From Prunus persica (Eukaryota; Streptophyta; Magnoliopsida; Rosales; Rosaceae): a DNA stretch of 64,000 bases. Of this stretch, positions 11,001 to 20,312 are shown piece after piece. The notes under the pieces are model-generated. The model saw only the letters and a program-made list of their open reading frames with translations. It was not told the DNA's origin and did not search any database. The stretch spans positions 12,612,972-12,676,971 of the forward strand of contig NC_034012.1 in NCBI RefSeq assembly GCF_000346465.2, in the 5' to 3' direction. Within the stretch, counting starts at the first letter, position 1, and the number at the start of each line of letters is the position of its first letter. The position numbers and the translations under genes are program-made.

Positions 11001-11404
11001 TTAAAAGGTCAGGGAGTAAAGACAAAGAAACTAAATTATCACGAGTAAAACGGGCAACATAAGAAGATTAGTACGAAGATAATGAAGACAAAAGACATTT
11101 GAAGAAAAAATTTGTGAGAATCTAAAGGAAAAAGAAGAGAGCCAGTATGAAAAATAGGGAGAGAATCTCCATTACCAAGAAATGCAGAATTATTACCCTG
11201 ATAGGGCTGTTGATTTTGGAGATTAGAGGGACTACCAATCATGTGATGAGTGACACCTGTGTTAGGATACCAATGGAAGTCAGGTGGCTGCATGAATTGA
11301 GCCCCAGCAAAGGAAGGAAATGATTCTGGGCCATTACAGCAATGGGGACATGTTGTAGTAGTATGTTGATTGGTATTGCAGGTGGTGCACCAAGCGAGTC
11401 CCAA
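8027..11404 (-). pseudogene. Copia copy 1 pol region, frameshifted
   Basis: Reading from the right: a zinc knuckle CX2CX4HX4C (CTTCNTNQHTTTTC) and the protease site WYPNTGVTHHM near 11400-11240, where the usual catalytic Asp of D-S/T-G is Asn. Then the integrase HHCC region (WHRRLGHPS ... CMDC) at about 10885-10750, the integrase core DVWMSPV and SDNGIEY at 10700-10480, RT with [11 protein letters not shown] and YVDDIVVTGN at about 9400-8920, and RNase H with [15 protein letters not shown] at 8552-8346. The domains fall in different frames. The segment joining RT to RNase H is deleted, leaving IVYT and a stop at about 8632. Copies 2 and 3 carry the same lesion. Confidence 0.88.
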
Positions 11405-11755
11405 GACACCAGGAGCTGAGTTAGGCAGGGCAGAGTGTTTACTAGAAGCAGCAGATTGGGCACAATGGGGCTAAAAGGAAGGCTAACTGCTTTGAGGTCC
11501 AGAACTTGGAGCAAAATGAGCCCAAAGTTGATTAGGCCATTGGAGCTACTGGGAGCCATTCCACAGGTTGCTCCAGAAAGGTGAGAAGTTACGCCAGCCA
11601 CCACGGCCGTGATCGCGCCAGCCACCGCGACCACCACGTCTGTTGCTGGAGAAGCCACCACCACGGTAAGAATTTAAGGAAGTATGACCGGTGGTGTGAG
11701 GAGAAGATTGGGTGGCCATTAGCGCCGTGTTTTGATCAGGAGAGATTCGAGGAGC

Positions 11756-12391
11756 CTATGCGTCGTAAGCTAACAAACGAGCACGAAGATCAGCAAAGTC
11801 AGAAAGCAGAGGAAAATCGAGAATTGCAGTGACGAGCATTTTGTAATCGGGTCCTAAATCTCGGAACACAGCAGTGACAAGTTCTTTTGGGGAGACAGGT
11901 TCATTAATGGCAGCCAATGAATCGGCAAGGGACTTAGCATGATGAAGGTAAGCATCAATGAGTTGAGAGCCTTTTTGCATATCCATGAGTTGAAAACGAA
12001 GAGCAGATTCACTGGTCATACTGGATTAAGAGAAGTGGCATTAGAGACACTCCTAGAGATCCTGTGCAGAGGTGCAGCCGACGGTAAGAGAGAGAATGGA
12101 CTCAGAGAGTGTACTGGTGATGTAGCTAACAATGAGTTGGTCTTGTTGGTACCACTGAGCATAGGCGGAATTGGTTTGGGTAAGAGTGGCGATGGTGGTT
12201 GTGGGTGTTGTGGAGGTTTGGGTAAAAGGTTGTTCATGAGTGCCATCAATAAATTTCCATATAGGTCATGCATGACTGACTAAAAAACGTTTGAGTTGGC
12301 AGAGCCAAAAGAGATAGTTGGAGTCAGTAAGCTTGATAAAATGAGAAGAGTTGGGGCTAGGGATGGAGATGGTGGATTCAGACGAAGCCAT
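11756..12391 (-). pseudogene. Copia copy 1 gag region, frameshifted
   Basis: The gag start is probably the ATG at 12391 (MASSESTISIPSP), just inside the primer site. Downstream the frame MTSESALRFQLMDMQKG, continuing to LLSDFADLRARLLAYDA (12019-11756), looks like the helical UBN2-type capsid domain of plant Copia gag. A proline-rich stretch lies out of frame between them (12273-12016), so the gag is broken. Confidence 0.75.
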
Positions 12392-12462
12392 GAGGTGGAC
12401 CTAAAGGAGATGATTGGATCGAATAAGGGAGAGGGAGGAAACCCTAGGTTAGGCTGATGCCA

Positions 12463-12674
12463 TGTAGAAAATATATTTCCTTGTATTAAACAGATTACAC
12501 AAAGTCCCTATTTATACTGATACAGAATATCTACTTAAGGTAGGAAATAATATAGACATGAATACAATCTGATTTATAGCAGGAAATCCGATTTACAGCA
12601 GGAATGGCTAATTGCTAGGAGGAGATTGTGAAGTTAACTTCCGTGTGTGCTAGGAAAGGAAAGCAGCATTAACA
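12463..12674 (-). repeat. 5' LTR of Copia copy 1
   Basis: 212 bp, TG...CA on either strand (TGTAGAAAA ... TTAACA on plus). It is followed on the plus strand by GGTTA. Confidence 0.9.
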
Positions 12675-13710
12675 GGTTATTTCACTTCGCATTTTTCAAT
12701 TTATTATACCATACCCAAAAAAAAAAAAAAAAAAAAACCTAAATCAATATACTATACCATACAATAAAATCATAAATGAGAAAATCGTTTTACCAACAAA
12801 AAAAATGGACAGAATTTCAAACTCTCTCTAAATATGCAGACATTTTAGTCGTTAGTTTCAGACTTCGATAAGCAGATTTTTCCTCCTTTGTTTACATAAA
12901 TTGTTTTATGTTCCTTTTTGAATGTTTCATTTTGGTTTTTCTTCTTTTTCTTCTTCTTGATATTGTTTCTGTTGCTGTGAACTTACGACATTTGTTTCCT
13001 AGACTCTTAACGTGGACTCTACTTCCTTCTCAACGTTGAAACTTCAAATGAATCAAAGAGACAAGTGGGGCTCGGTTGACTTAAGAAACAAAAGGTGAAG
13101 TCTTCTTACGTTTCTATAAGTTTCAAAGGACAAATGCGCCCATGCATCCGAACTAATACGATTGCTTCTTGGACTAATGCACTTGTTGTAATAGTGTAGT
13201 TAAGTTTCAGTCAAATAGGTCTTGAAACATTTTGGACAGAAACTTGTTCGGTCTTTGGTTATATATTCATACTACTTTATTTCGTAAGGCTTAGATCTGA
13301 GTCATTAATCAACATTGACTTCTCATATTTAGCATACCAAGACAGTATAGAAAGAGTGCTCAAAGAGAGAAAAAGTTTTCACCCATATCACATTTCTGGA
13401 TTTTCTAGCTTGAGATTGATTTCACAGACATTTTCTTCTTTGTTTATTTACTCTCTTTCTATCTTGTGTGTGTGTGTGTGTGTGAGTTGAATCATAACAC
13501 CAAGATATCTCAAAATCCAACAATTAGTCTACAAAATTTCATAAATCAAAAGTGTATAATATTGAATTCTAATCTTTAAACCCCTAAACATCAAAAATGT
13601 ATAATATTGAATTCTAATCTTTAAACCCCTAAACATCTAACTTGTTCTAATGTGACAGATGTGCTGAAGGAGTAGTTGAACTATATAGTAGTGCAGAATG
13701 CACATATTCT
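12675..13710. other. 3' flank of gene B
   Basis: No gene is seen. The stretch holds an A-rich run (about 12715-12740), a (TG)10 microsatellite near 13465-13485, and a tandem duplication of the block CTAATCTTTAAACCCCTAAA (about 13572-13635). G's flank (53770-54714) also has the duplication and F's flank (41992-42998) does not. The region is the downstream flank shared by all type 2 units. Confidence 0.7.
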
Positions 13711-15781
13711 TCAAGGTTTGTTCTTGCTTTTGCATTTGAGCTTACAGAGATGAAAAATGAAGAATCTGCAGGCTTCAGCAAGGGAAAACATTTTCACCAG
13801 TTGGGAAAGAAACAAAAAGGTACTAACATGAAAAGCGATTCCAACTACGTGGCCCAAGACTTTGGCAAATTGCTGATGGGATATGACAGCCGTAACTCCT
13901 GTTGTGAATGCTATTCCAGTGGATAGCAGAGCAATATATGTAAGAGCAGCTGCAATTGTTAAATAGTAAACATAGGAGGACTTGTTGCTGTTAACCGCTC
14001 CCCAGAACAGAAGGCAAGCTGCAATTATTGAGCAAGTCATGGCAATGCTGTCTGTGATGATGAAGCACTTGAAAAAATTATTTGATTGCAGAAGAGCCTG
14101 CCCTTGGTCCGGGCCTACATCATTGTTGTATCCTCCAGGCATTGTAAAGGCTGCTGCAAATGTCACAGTTGTGATAAGTGTTGCAACCATTAAAAGGGTC
14201 TGGCCCATTTGCTTGTAAGTTTGCATTGCAATGGCTTCTTCTTGGTCTGCTCTTGAAAAAACCTTGATGTTGTCCAACCAAGAAGGCGGTGTCCGGAGAT
14301 GTCCCCAAATGCTTGGCATTATATTCTGCAATTAAATTCATTTAAGAGAAACAAGGTCTATAAGAATGGCAGTTTGTAGTTTGTTAAGCATTAAGACCAA
14401 TTTTATACAAGGGATATTAATTATGTACTTAGTACTCACCCTGGGAGGTGTAATATTAGCTTCCTTGATTGAACTATCAACCTCAATTGCTGTTTGGCCA
14501 TATTTGTTCTTGGATCTTGGATTTACTCTTCCATCCCACTTCAAGTAACACAAAATCCAAGTTTTTCTTTCAATGGTGGATAGATGGAAAGGCGTATTTC
14601 CATCAAAATCAGGCTGGTTTATGAGCCCCTCCAGCTCTGCAGTTTCTAGTATATACCTGACAACTTCTGTTTGCCCATTGAAGATTGCAATATGAAGAGC
14701 ATTCCGTCCATAAGGGTCGACAAGTTCTCCCGAATCAGGGCAATGTCCAACAATCTCTCTAATCACATTGGTATAACCTTTGCTGGCTGCAACATGAATT
14801 GGTGAATAACCCTGTTTATTCAAAACATACGCAATCGAAATATCGAGTTCTAGTAATCGTTGAACTGTTTTATGGCCTCCCAGGGATGCTGCATAGTAGA
14901 GAGGAGTCTTGCCTTGGTGGTCAGCTTGTATGATCAGCTGCTGTTTGAACCTTAGGAGGGATTCCATGACATCTTATAATCATACACAAAAATTTAGCTT
15001 AGATTAGAAAAATTTACAGAAGACTATTACTGATTAGAGGAGCAACATCTGTATGGAATGGATACTACTATTTTTATTTATGCAAAATTCAACTGCCAGA
15101 GGTGTCAATAGTGAAAGTCCCACTTAGGATTTGCAAGTTAATTGAGATAATGGTAGCATATATTACTGGGCCAAAGTATGACATACCAAAATGCCTCTCA
15201 ACCACAGCAGCATGCAGAGCTGTTTGGCCATCTGAACCACCATGAGCTGATGAAGGGCTTGACTGTAAAATTTGATTCAGAATATCTAACAATCCCTCTC
15301 TTGCAGCCAGGTATAATGGAGACTCACCTGCCTCATTTTCAAAACAAGCCAATTTGGGGTCCATCTTAAGTAAGAACTCAGCCACTTTGGTGTGACCATT
15401 CCTCACAGCTTCGTGTAAAACCGTGTTGTTTCCCCTATTTCTGATTCTCAGAGTCTCAGTCATGCTGTTGTTGGCGTTCCCGAAATCTGCTTGTGACATG
15501 GACAAGGTTTCTCTGACCAGATAATTGACAATCGAGAAGCAGCCAACCCTTGCAGCCACATGTAAAGGAGTATCTCCATCTAAATTTGGTCGTGAGACGA
15601 GGGACATGCATCTGCTATAAATCTCAGCTGTAACATTTTTGTGTCCAAATTGCACAGCGATATGGAGGGCAGTGTTTTCTCGGGGCGTAAGTTGATATAG
15701 TAGTGTGGGATCATCGTTAAGAAGTTGTTTAAGGAAGCAAACATCCCCTGATTTTGCAGATTTGTAGAGCCTTGGATCCAT
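13711..15781 (-). CDS. ankyrin-repeat/PGG membrane protein B (ACD6/ITN1-like), type 2
   Basis: Exons are 15781-15187, 14972-14440 and 14325-13711 (595, 533, 615 bp), with junctions TTTG|GTATGT, AAG|AT, AGG|GTGAGT and GCAG|AATAT. The 580-residue product starts MDPRLYKSAKSGDV. About nine ankyrin repeats (TALHIAVQFGH, TPLHVAARVG, TVLHEAVRNGH, SPLYLAAREG, TPLYYAASLGG, SPIHVAASKG, NALHIAIFNG and others) fill residues 15-365. The PGG domain follows at about 414-526, with MPGGY at 438-442 and four hydrophobic helices, then a basic tail. Members of this family sit in membranes, with ankyrin repeats in the cytoplasm, and include regulators of salicylate-linked defence and salt response; that role here is by analogy. 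B is nearly identical to G. Confidence 0.9.
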
Positions 15782-15820
15782 GGAATTTTTGGAACTAGGC
15801 AGTACATACTTGTGGGGTTG

Positions 15821-15829
15821 CTTTATATA
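15821..15829 (-). promoter_or_regulatory. TATA box of gene B
   Basis: TATATAAAG lies about 40 bp upstream of the ATG at 15781, implying a very short 5' leader. It is conserved in F (45109-45117) and G (56825-56833). Confidence 0.65.
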
Positions 15830-17090
15830 GCCTTGTTATTGTAGGTAGTTTTGACAGAGCATTTACCTTGGTACTTGAAAAAAAAAAATCCAAATTCATC
15901 CCATCTGAACCAAGATTTTTGTGCACTGACCTCTAAATTGCCGTGGTCTATTTTGGTTCACGTGGAGGAATTGAACCCACCTCAAGTTTAATTCAGTTGA
16001 CTATATATTTAGACTAAACCAACCGCCACCAAGAGTGAACATTCCAACCCATTTTTCAAAATCGAAACTTGACAGGAAAAGCTTCAATAAGTTTGTGATT
16101 ATGACAGTCACGTCTGCTTCATACAGTTGTCTGCTATGGCTGATTTCAAGTCCTTCAACCCAGGTCATTGTAAAACTAAGAAACGGCTCGTAACTTCTAA
16201 CGCGTATGTGGGAGCCATGAAAGAAAAGAAAATACAAAATGAGCTTAAATAAATTTATTAGTTTAATTATAACTATCTGATGATGTAATGATGCAAACTG
16301 ATTTTTAAGCAACCACAACGGTTTTGAAGCAATAAAGACGACGGAAATTTCCCCTCGTCTTTTTGTATTTTTGTAGTAGTGATCCAGTAGAAGTGGAAAG
16401 GAATTGCTGTAAAGTCAGAGCCCTGCATCATTTTATGCGGTGTGAGAAGCATGTAATGTATGTATTAACATTGGCTGATGAAGTGGGTTAATTTGCACCT
16501 TCTCTAAGTCTACAGACAACAAGTCCTCTAACCAAGCTTAGAACTTCATAAACAAGAACATTGATTTAGAAGTAAACCCCCACAGAAAATAATTCAGAGA
16601 ATGAAAAAAGAAAGAAATTGAAACTCTCCATATGCAGACTTTTCCCTTTGTGTTAGACTTCAGTACGCAGATCTTTCCTCCTTTGTTGTTTCTGTTCCTT
16701 GACTGTTCTGTTCTTCTAATTCCGTCACATCAGTTGTGAACTTGCGACACTAGCTTCCCCATGATCTGCGTTAAACGAATACCCAAAAGGCTATTAAAAC
16801 GTGGCCTCCACTTGTGCAAATGGTTGAAATTGAAACTTCAAATGAATCAAAGAGAGAACTGGGGCTCGGTTCACTTGAGAAACAAAGCTAAAGTCTTCTT
16901 GCGTTGAGTTTCAAAGGGAAAATGGGCAGAGGCAAACTTACGTGGTGTGTTGATTAAAAGAGCCAATAAAGATTTCATATATGCATATAGCTGAGATTTG
17001 AGGGAAACCATAATAGGGCTCATTATGGATTATATTTTAATTATCTGAACCGTTAGATTTTAGATATTCTCTACAAAAATTATCTCTGAT
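15830..17090 (-). other. 5' flank of gene B with empty Copia site
   Basis: No gene. Near 16320-16370 the sequence AATAAAGACGACGGAAATTT is the counterpart of the place where Copia lies in the type 1 units (AATAAAGACGATGG, then the LTR). It is therefore an unoccupied relative of the target. The stretch 16500-17000 recurs upstream of G (57500-58030), at 26440-26950, at 28677-29015 and at 50480-50869. Compared with G, B lacks about 1.2 kb (58090-59330). Confidence 0.65.
15959..15964. promoter_or_regulatory. G-box CACGTG upstream of B
   Basis: A perfect CACGTG lies about 180 bp upstream of the start. It is kept in F and G, while A, C, D and E have CATGTG at the aligned place. G-boxes bind bZIP and bHLH factors; function here is inferred. 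Confidence 0.5.
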
Positions 17091-17103
17091 ATATATATAT
17101 ATA

Positions 17104-17504
17104 TGTCACACCCCGGACCGGCTCCGCCGTAGCACGATATTGTCCGCTTTGGGCCCTCCTCTCACTGCCCGCACGGTTTTGTTTCTGGGAGCTCACGAAG
17201 CAACTTCCCAGGGTGGTCACCCATCCTGGGATTGCTCCAGCCTCCCACTCGCTTAACTTCGGAGTTCTTACAACTCCGAAGCCAGTGAGCTCCCAAAAGG
17301 CCTCGTGAAAGTTGGAGGTGGGCCCCATCCACACTAGCACAATATTGTCCGCTCTGGGCCTGGACGGCGCCAGCCCGCACGGTTTTGTTCCTGGGCCTGC
17401 CTACATTCTCAGCAGCGCCCAGAAGGCCTCGTGCTAGATGGATGCGGGTGTGCCATATAAGGCACATCACCCCCCTCTCCGTTGGTTTGATGTGGGATCT
17501 TACA
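17104..17504 (-). repeat. Cassandra LTR (3', left)
   Basis: 401 bp. The 5S-like part spans about 17190-17275. Two hairpins frame it: CTTCGGAGTT / AACTCCGAAG and GGGAGCTCAC / GTGAGCTCCC. Confidence 0.92.
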
Positions 17505-17579
17505 ATCCACCCCCCTTAAGGGTCCGACGTCCTCGTCGGCACACTTGCACCACACGGCAGAGTGGCTCTGATACCAAAT

Positions 17580-17980
17580 TGTCACACCCCGGACCGGCTC
17601 CGCCGTAGCACGATATTGTCCGCTTTGGGCCCTCCTCTCACTGCCCGCACGGTTTTGTTTCTGGGAGCTCACGAAGCAACTTCCCAGGGTGGTCACCCAT
17701 CCTGGGATTGCTCCAGCCTCCCACTCGCTTAACTTCGGAGTTCTTACAACTCCGAAGCCAGTGAGCTCCCAAAAGGCCTCGTGAAAGTTGGAGGTGGGCC
17801 TCATCCACACTAGCACAATATTGTCCGCTCTGGGCCTGGACGGCGCCAGCCCGCACGGTTTTGTTCCTGGGCCTGCCTACATTCTCAGCAGCGCCCAGAA
17901 GGCCTCGTGCTAGATGGATGCGGGTGTGCCATATAAGGCACATCACCCCCCTCTCCGTTGGTTTGATGTGGGATCTTACA
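17580..17980 (-). repeat. Cassandra LTR (5', right)
   Basis: 401 bp, identical to the left LTR apart from about one base. The 5S-like part spans about 17666-17750. Confidence 0.92.
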
Positions 17981-18310
17981 ATATATTAGGCAAAAAGTCA
18001 TTTTTAGTTCCTGTAGTTTGCCACTTTTACCATTGGTCATTGTCGTTTCAATTTGGTCACTTTTGTCCCTGTAGTTTTCAATTTGAGCAATTTAAGGACA
18101 ATCCTCAATTTCTATTCACTTTTTTAACTTCCGTTATTTGTGGAGGGGCAATCCGGTCCACAAATTATTAAAAATTCATTCCTTCTAAAAATTTAGTTTA
18201 ATATAAAAGTAATATTTTAAACACAAAAAAATAATTTAATTTCCCCACCCCTTATCGGTTGAAACCCAAGCCCATTGAAAAGCAAAAGTTTTTGAACCTA
18301 TGGTTCTAAG

Positions 18311-18887
18311 TAGGGGTGGGCATCGGAACCGAAAAATCGGAACACCAAACCATACCGGATGGAAAAATTGAGAGAAAAATTGGTTGATTAAAAAAGTCAA
18401 CAAACCAGCATCGAACTAGACCAGACCAATTCTAATAGATTCCAATTTCAGTTTCACACCGCACTAAACTGAACCGAATTGGACCGGACCAGTTGTTTAT
18501 AATTTTTTTTTTTAACAAAATTATTTAACTATAATGCTACATTTTTAATCTCATAACTAATATTTCCCCAAGCCCAACTTCAAAACATCTCTCTTTTTAG
18601 GCCCAATATCTCTCTTTGTATGAAATTGGATCATTTGTTAATTTTCAAGCCCAAAAAATAAAATTTTAGTTTGAATTTGTATAAAAAAAGAGTTTAAAAA
18701 ATTAATAATAATAATTCGATCCAAAACTTGAAAAAACATAAAGCAAACAAGAACCGATTCAAACTGGACCGCTGGTTTTAAAAAAAAATTTCACTAAAAC
18801 CAAACCGAACTTGACCGGTTAAATAGTACCCATTCCGATTTCGATTGGAGGTGAACACCTTACCCAACCGGACCACACCCAACCCTA
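18311..18887. mobile_element. old hAT-like MITE nested in the MULE-like element
   Basis: The ends are TAGGGGTGGGCATCGG and, reversed, TAGGGTTGGGTGTGG. The 8 bp flanks GTTCTAAG (18303-18310) and GTTATAAG (18888-18895) differ at one base, consistent with an 8 bp hAT duplication. The interior has mutated CCGGTTCGGTT-like motifs, as in the young relative at 58537-59094. Equivalent copies lie in the other two MULE-like elements. Confidence 0.7.
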
Positions 18888-18939
18888 GTTATAAGCCTTG
18901 AATGCATTGTGCCAGGAGAAGCTTATGTGCTAGGCCGCA

Positions 18940-19143
18940 ATGTCTTCCCAATCTTCTTCAGTTACCACTCTCCCTCTCCCGAAATCCCTTATTCTTCTTT
19001 TCTCAGCCAAATCTCTCTCCCTCAATTCAATTTGGCATTCCCTTTCAGACTCAACCCCACCTCCTCCCATCTTTGCACATGAGACTGCGTTTCTCAATTC
19101 CAGATCCAAGATCAGCTCCACTTCTTCTGGTACTTCAATATGA
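18940..19143 (+). pseudogene. exon-like fragment resembling a transit peptide, inside the MULE-like element
   Basis: The frame starts MSSQSSSVTTLPLPKSLIL and is rich in Ser, Thr and Pro with few acidic residues, as in chloroplast transit peptides. It ends in TTCTGGTACTT, which contains a possible splice donor. Near 19245 CATGCAG precedes GTCACGTGAACAAACAAG, a possible acceptor and second exon. The same frame occurs in the copies at 29574 and 60279. This fits a captured host fragment (Pack-MULE), but I do not recognise the donor gene. Confidence 0.4.
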
Positions 19144-19523
19144 ACTATGATCAAAACATTGTCTTGAGATGCTTTTGGATTTGAATATATTATGCAAGTA
19201 ATTGAATTGAGAGGTGTAGTCTGATGGTGATCATGGTGTCACATGCAGGTCACGTGAACAAACAAGCACAAGAGCATGGGGTTTGGCCGTTTTGGGTGGC
19301 TGGGGTGGTGGTTGGGTTAGAGGGAGGTGGTGGCTGGTGGGGCTTGGGTGGGGTTGTTGGTAGGGGTTAGGTTGGGGTTGGGAGGAGAAGGAGAAAATTT
19401 GAGGATTGTCCTTGAATTGCTCAAATTGAAAACCACAAGGACAAAAGTGACCAAATTGAAATAACAAGGACCAAAATGATAAAAGTGCCAAACTACAAGA
19501 ATCAAAAGTGTATTTTTGCCTAT

Positions 19524-20312
19524 ATTTAATACTTGAAATACAATTTCATAATTTTCATCTTGGATTAAAGTTCTTTTATTTCGTTTGATTTAGTGAGTGC
19601 ATTCAATCCAAACTTATAAAAACTTTTGTGTACTTTTTTTAAGTGGCTAACTTCCATAGACTTTCTAGAGTTTTAATGACCTTAATCTCAATGACATACT
19701 TTCATAGAATTTTATGGACTTTCATAAAGTGTATCATACAATTTAATAGACTTTTGTTATTCTTGAATTTCAATTCATTACAAACCTTGATAGTGTGTAT
19801 GTGAGAGAACCCCCTTCCCTTTTCTTAAAGGATCGGATTTGAACTAGGAGTGGCAATTTCTGTTGTGAAGGGGGAGAGGGAGGAAACCCTAGGTTAGGCT
19901 GATACCATGTAGAAAATATATTTCCTTGTATTAAACAGATTACACAAAGTCCCTATTTATACTGATACATGATATCTACTTAAGGTAGGAAATAATATAG
20001 ACATGAATACAATCTGATTGCACCTGCATCTGCATCATTTTATGCAACTACTACTATTGCTTCTTGGACTCTCATGTATGAGATGACTCATTGCTATAGC
20101 TTACATGCATTGCATAAGTTGGCAGATCTTATCTCAACCTTGGCATCAGTAATATTGAAATACAAAACTTTATACATCAAAAGTGTATAATATTGTGACA
20201 AATTGTAATCTGTAAACTTTTAAACATCAAACTTGTTCATTAGATATGTGATAGATGTGCTGAAGGGGTAAAAGGAGTTGAACTATAAAGTAGTGCAAAA
20301 TGCACTTATTCT
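19524..20312. other. spacer between MULE-like element and gene C
   Basis: 19524-19860 is an AT-rich flank shared with 30194-30466 and 60844-61161. It ends in AGGAGTGGCAATTTC, the start of a hAT-like repeat. Then comes the D-like/Copia scar (19860-20019) and the C downstream flank. No gene is seen. Confidence 0.65.
19866..20019 (-). mobile_element. Copia fragment (leader, primer site, part LTR)
   Basis: From 19870 the sequence matches the Copia leader (GGGAGAGGGAGGAAACCCTA), the primer site (GGCTGATACCA) and the first 112 bp of the LTR (19908-20019). It then breaks into the 3' flank of gene C. The left side joins a few bases of ankyrin-gene sequence (TGTTGTGAAGG), so it is a deletion scar of a lost unit. 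Confidence 0.8.

Larger units (their letters stand above)
7859..12674 (-). mobile_element. Copia retrotransposon copy 1, defective
   Basis: The 5' LTR is on the right (12463-12674, 212 bp) and the 3' LTR on the left (7859-8057, 199 bp). A primer site resembling TGGTATCAGCC, here TGGCATCAGCC, follows the 5' LTR, and a pyrimidine-rich stretch at 8058-8093 is the purine tract of the minus strand. The right flank is GGTTA (12675-12679) and the left GGCTA (7854-7858), a mutated target duplication. Gene order on the minus strand is gag, protease, integrase, RT, RNase H, which is the Copia order. Many frameshifts make it non-functional. Confidence 0.93.
17104..17980 (-). mobile_element. Cassandra-type TRIM with 5S rRNA-like sequence in its LTRs
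   Basis: Two 401 bp LTRs (17104-17504 and 17580-17980) flank only 75 bp. The minus-strand LTR contains AGAACTCCGAAGTTAAGCG and AGGATGGGTGACC, which are core parts of plant 5S rRNA including its internal polymerase III control region. A full primer site TGGTATCAGAGC (initiator Met tRNA) follows the right-hand LTR on the minus strand, and a purine tract (AAGGGGGGTGG) precedes the left. The target duplication is ATATA (17099-17103, 17981-17985). By eye the LTRs differ at a single position (C/T in GTGGGCC[C/T]CATCC), so the insertion is recent. It has no coding capacity, as expected for Cassandra. Confidence 0.95.
17984..19523. mobile_element. MULE-like element, copy 1, with nested hAT and gene fragment
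   Basis: The left 125 bp (TTAGGCAAAAAGTCATTTTT, with motifs such as GTCACTTTTGTCCCTGTAG and CAATTTGAGCAATT) is the imperfect reverse complement of the right end near 19390-19523. Long terminal inverted repeats without a visible transposase suggest a non-autonomous Mutator-like element. I could not define its target duplication, so the superfamily is uncertain. Inside are an old hAT-like insertion (18311-18887) and an exon-like fragment (18940-19143). Two further copies lie at 27613-30193 and 59339-60843 in the equivalent flanks. Confidence 0.7.

Noticed and set aside
13711..14331. PGG exon as a separate gene beginning MQN
   Set aside because: The first codon is TTG and lies across the splice acceptor TTGCAG; the exon continues the ankyrin frame in phase.
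17190..17275. A real 5S rRNA gene
   Set aside because: Only the core part of 5S is present, inside paired LTRs with primer site, purine tract and target duplication.
17080..17946. Minus-strand frames of 86-135 codons over the Cassandra element
   Set aside because: They lie across 5S-like LTR sequence and repeat with it; Cassandra elements are non-coding.
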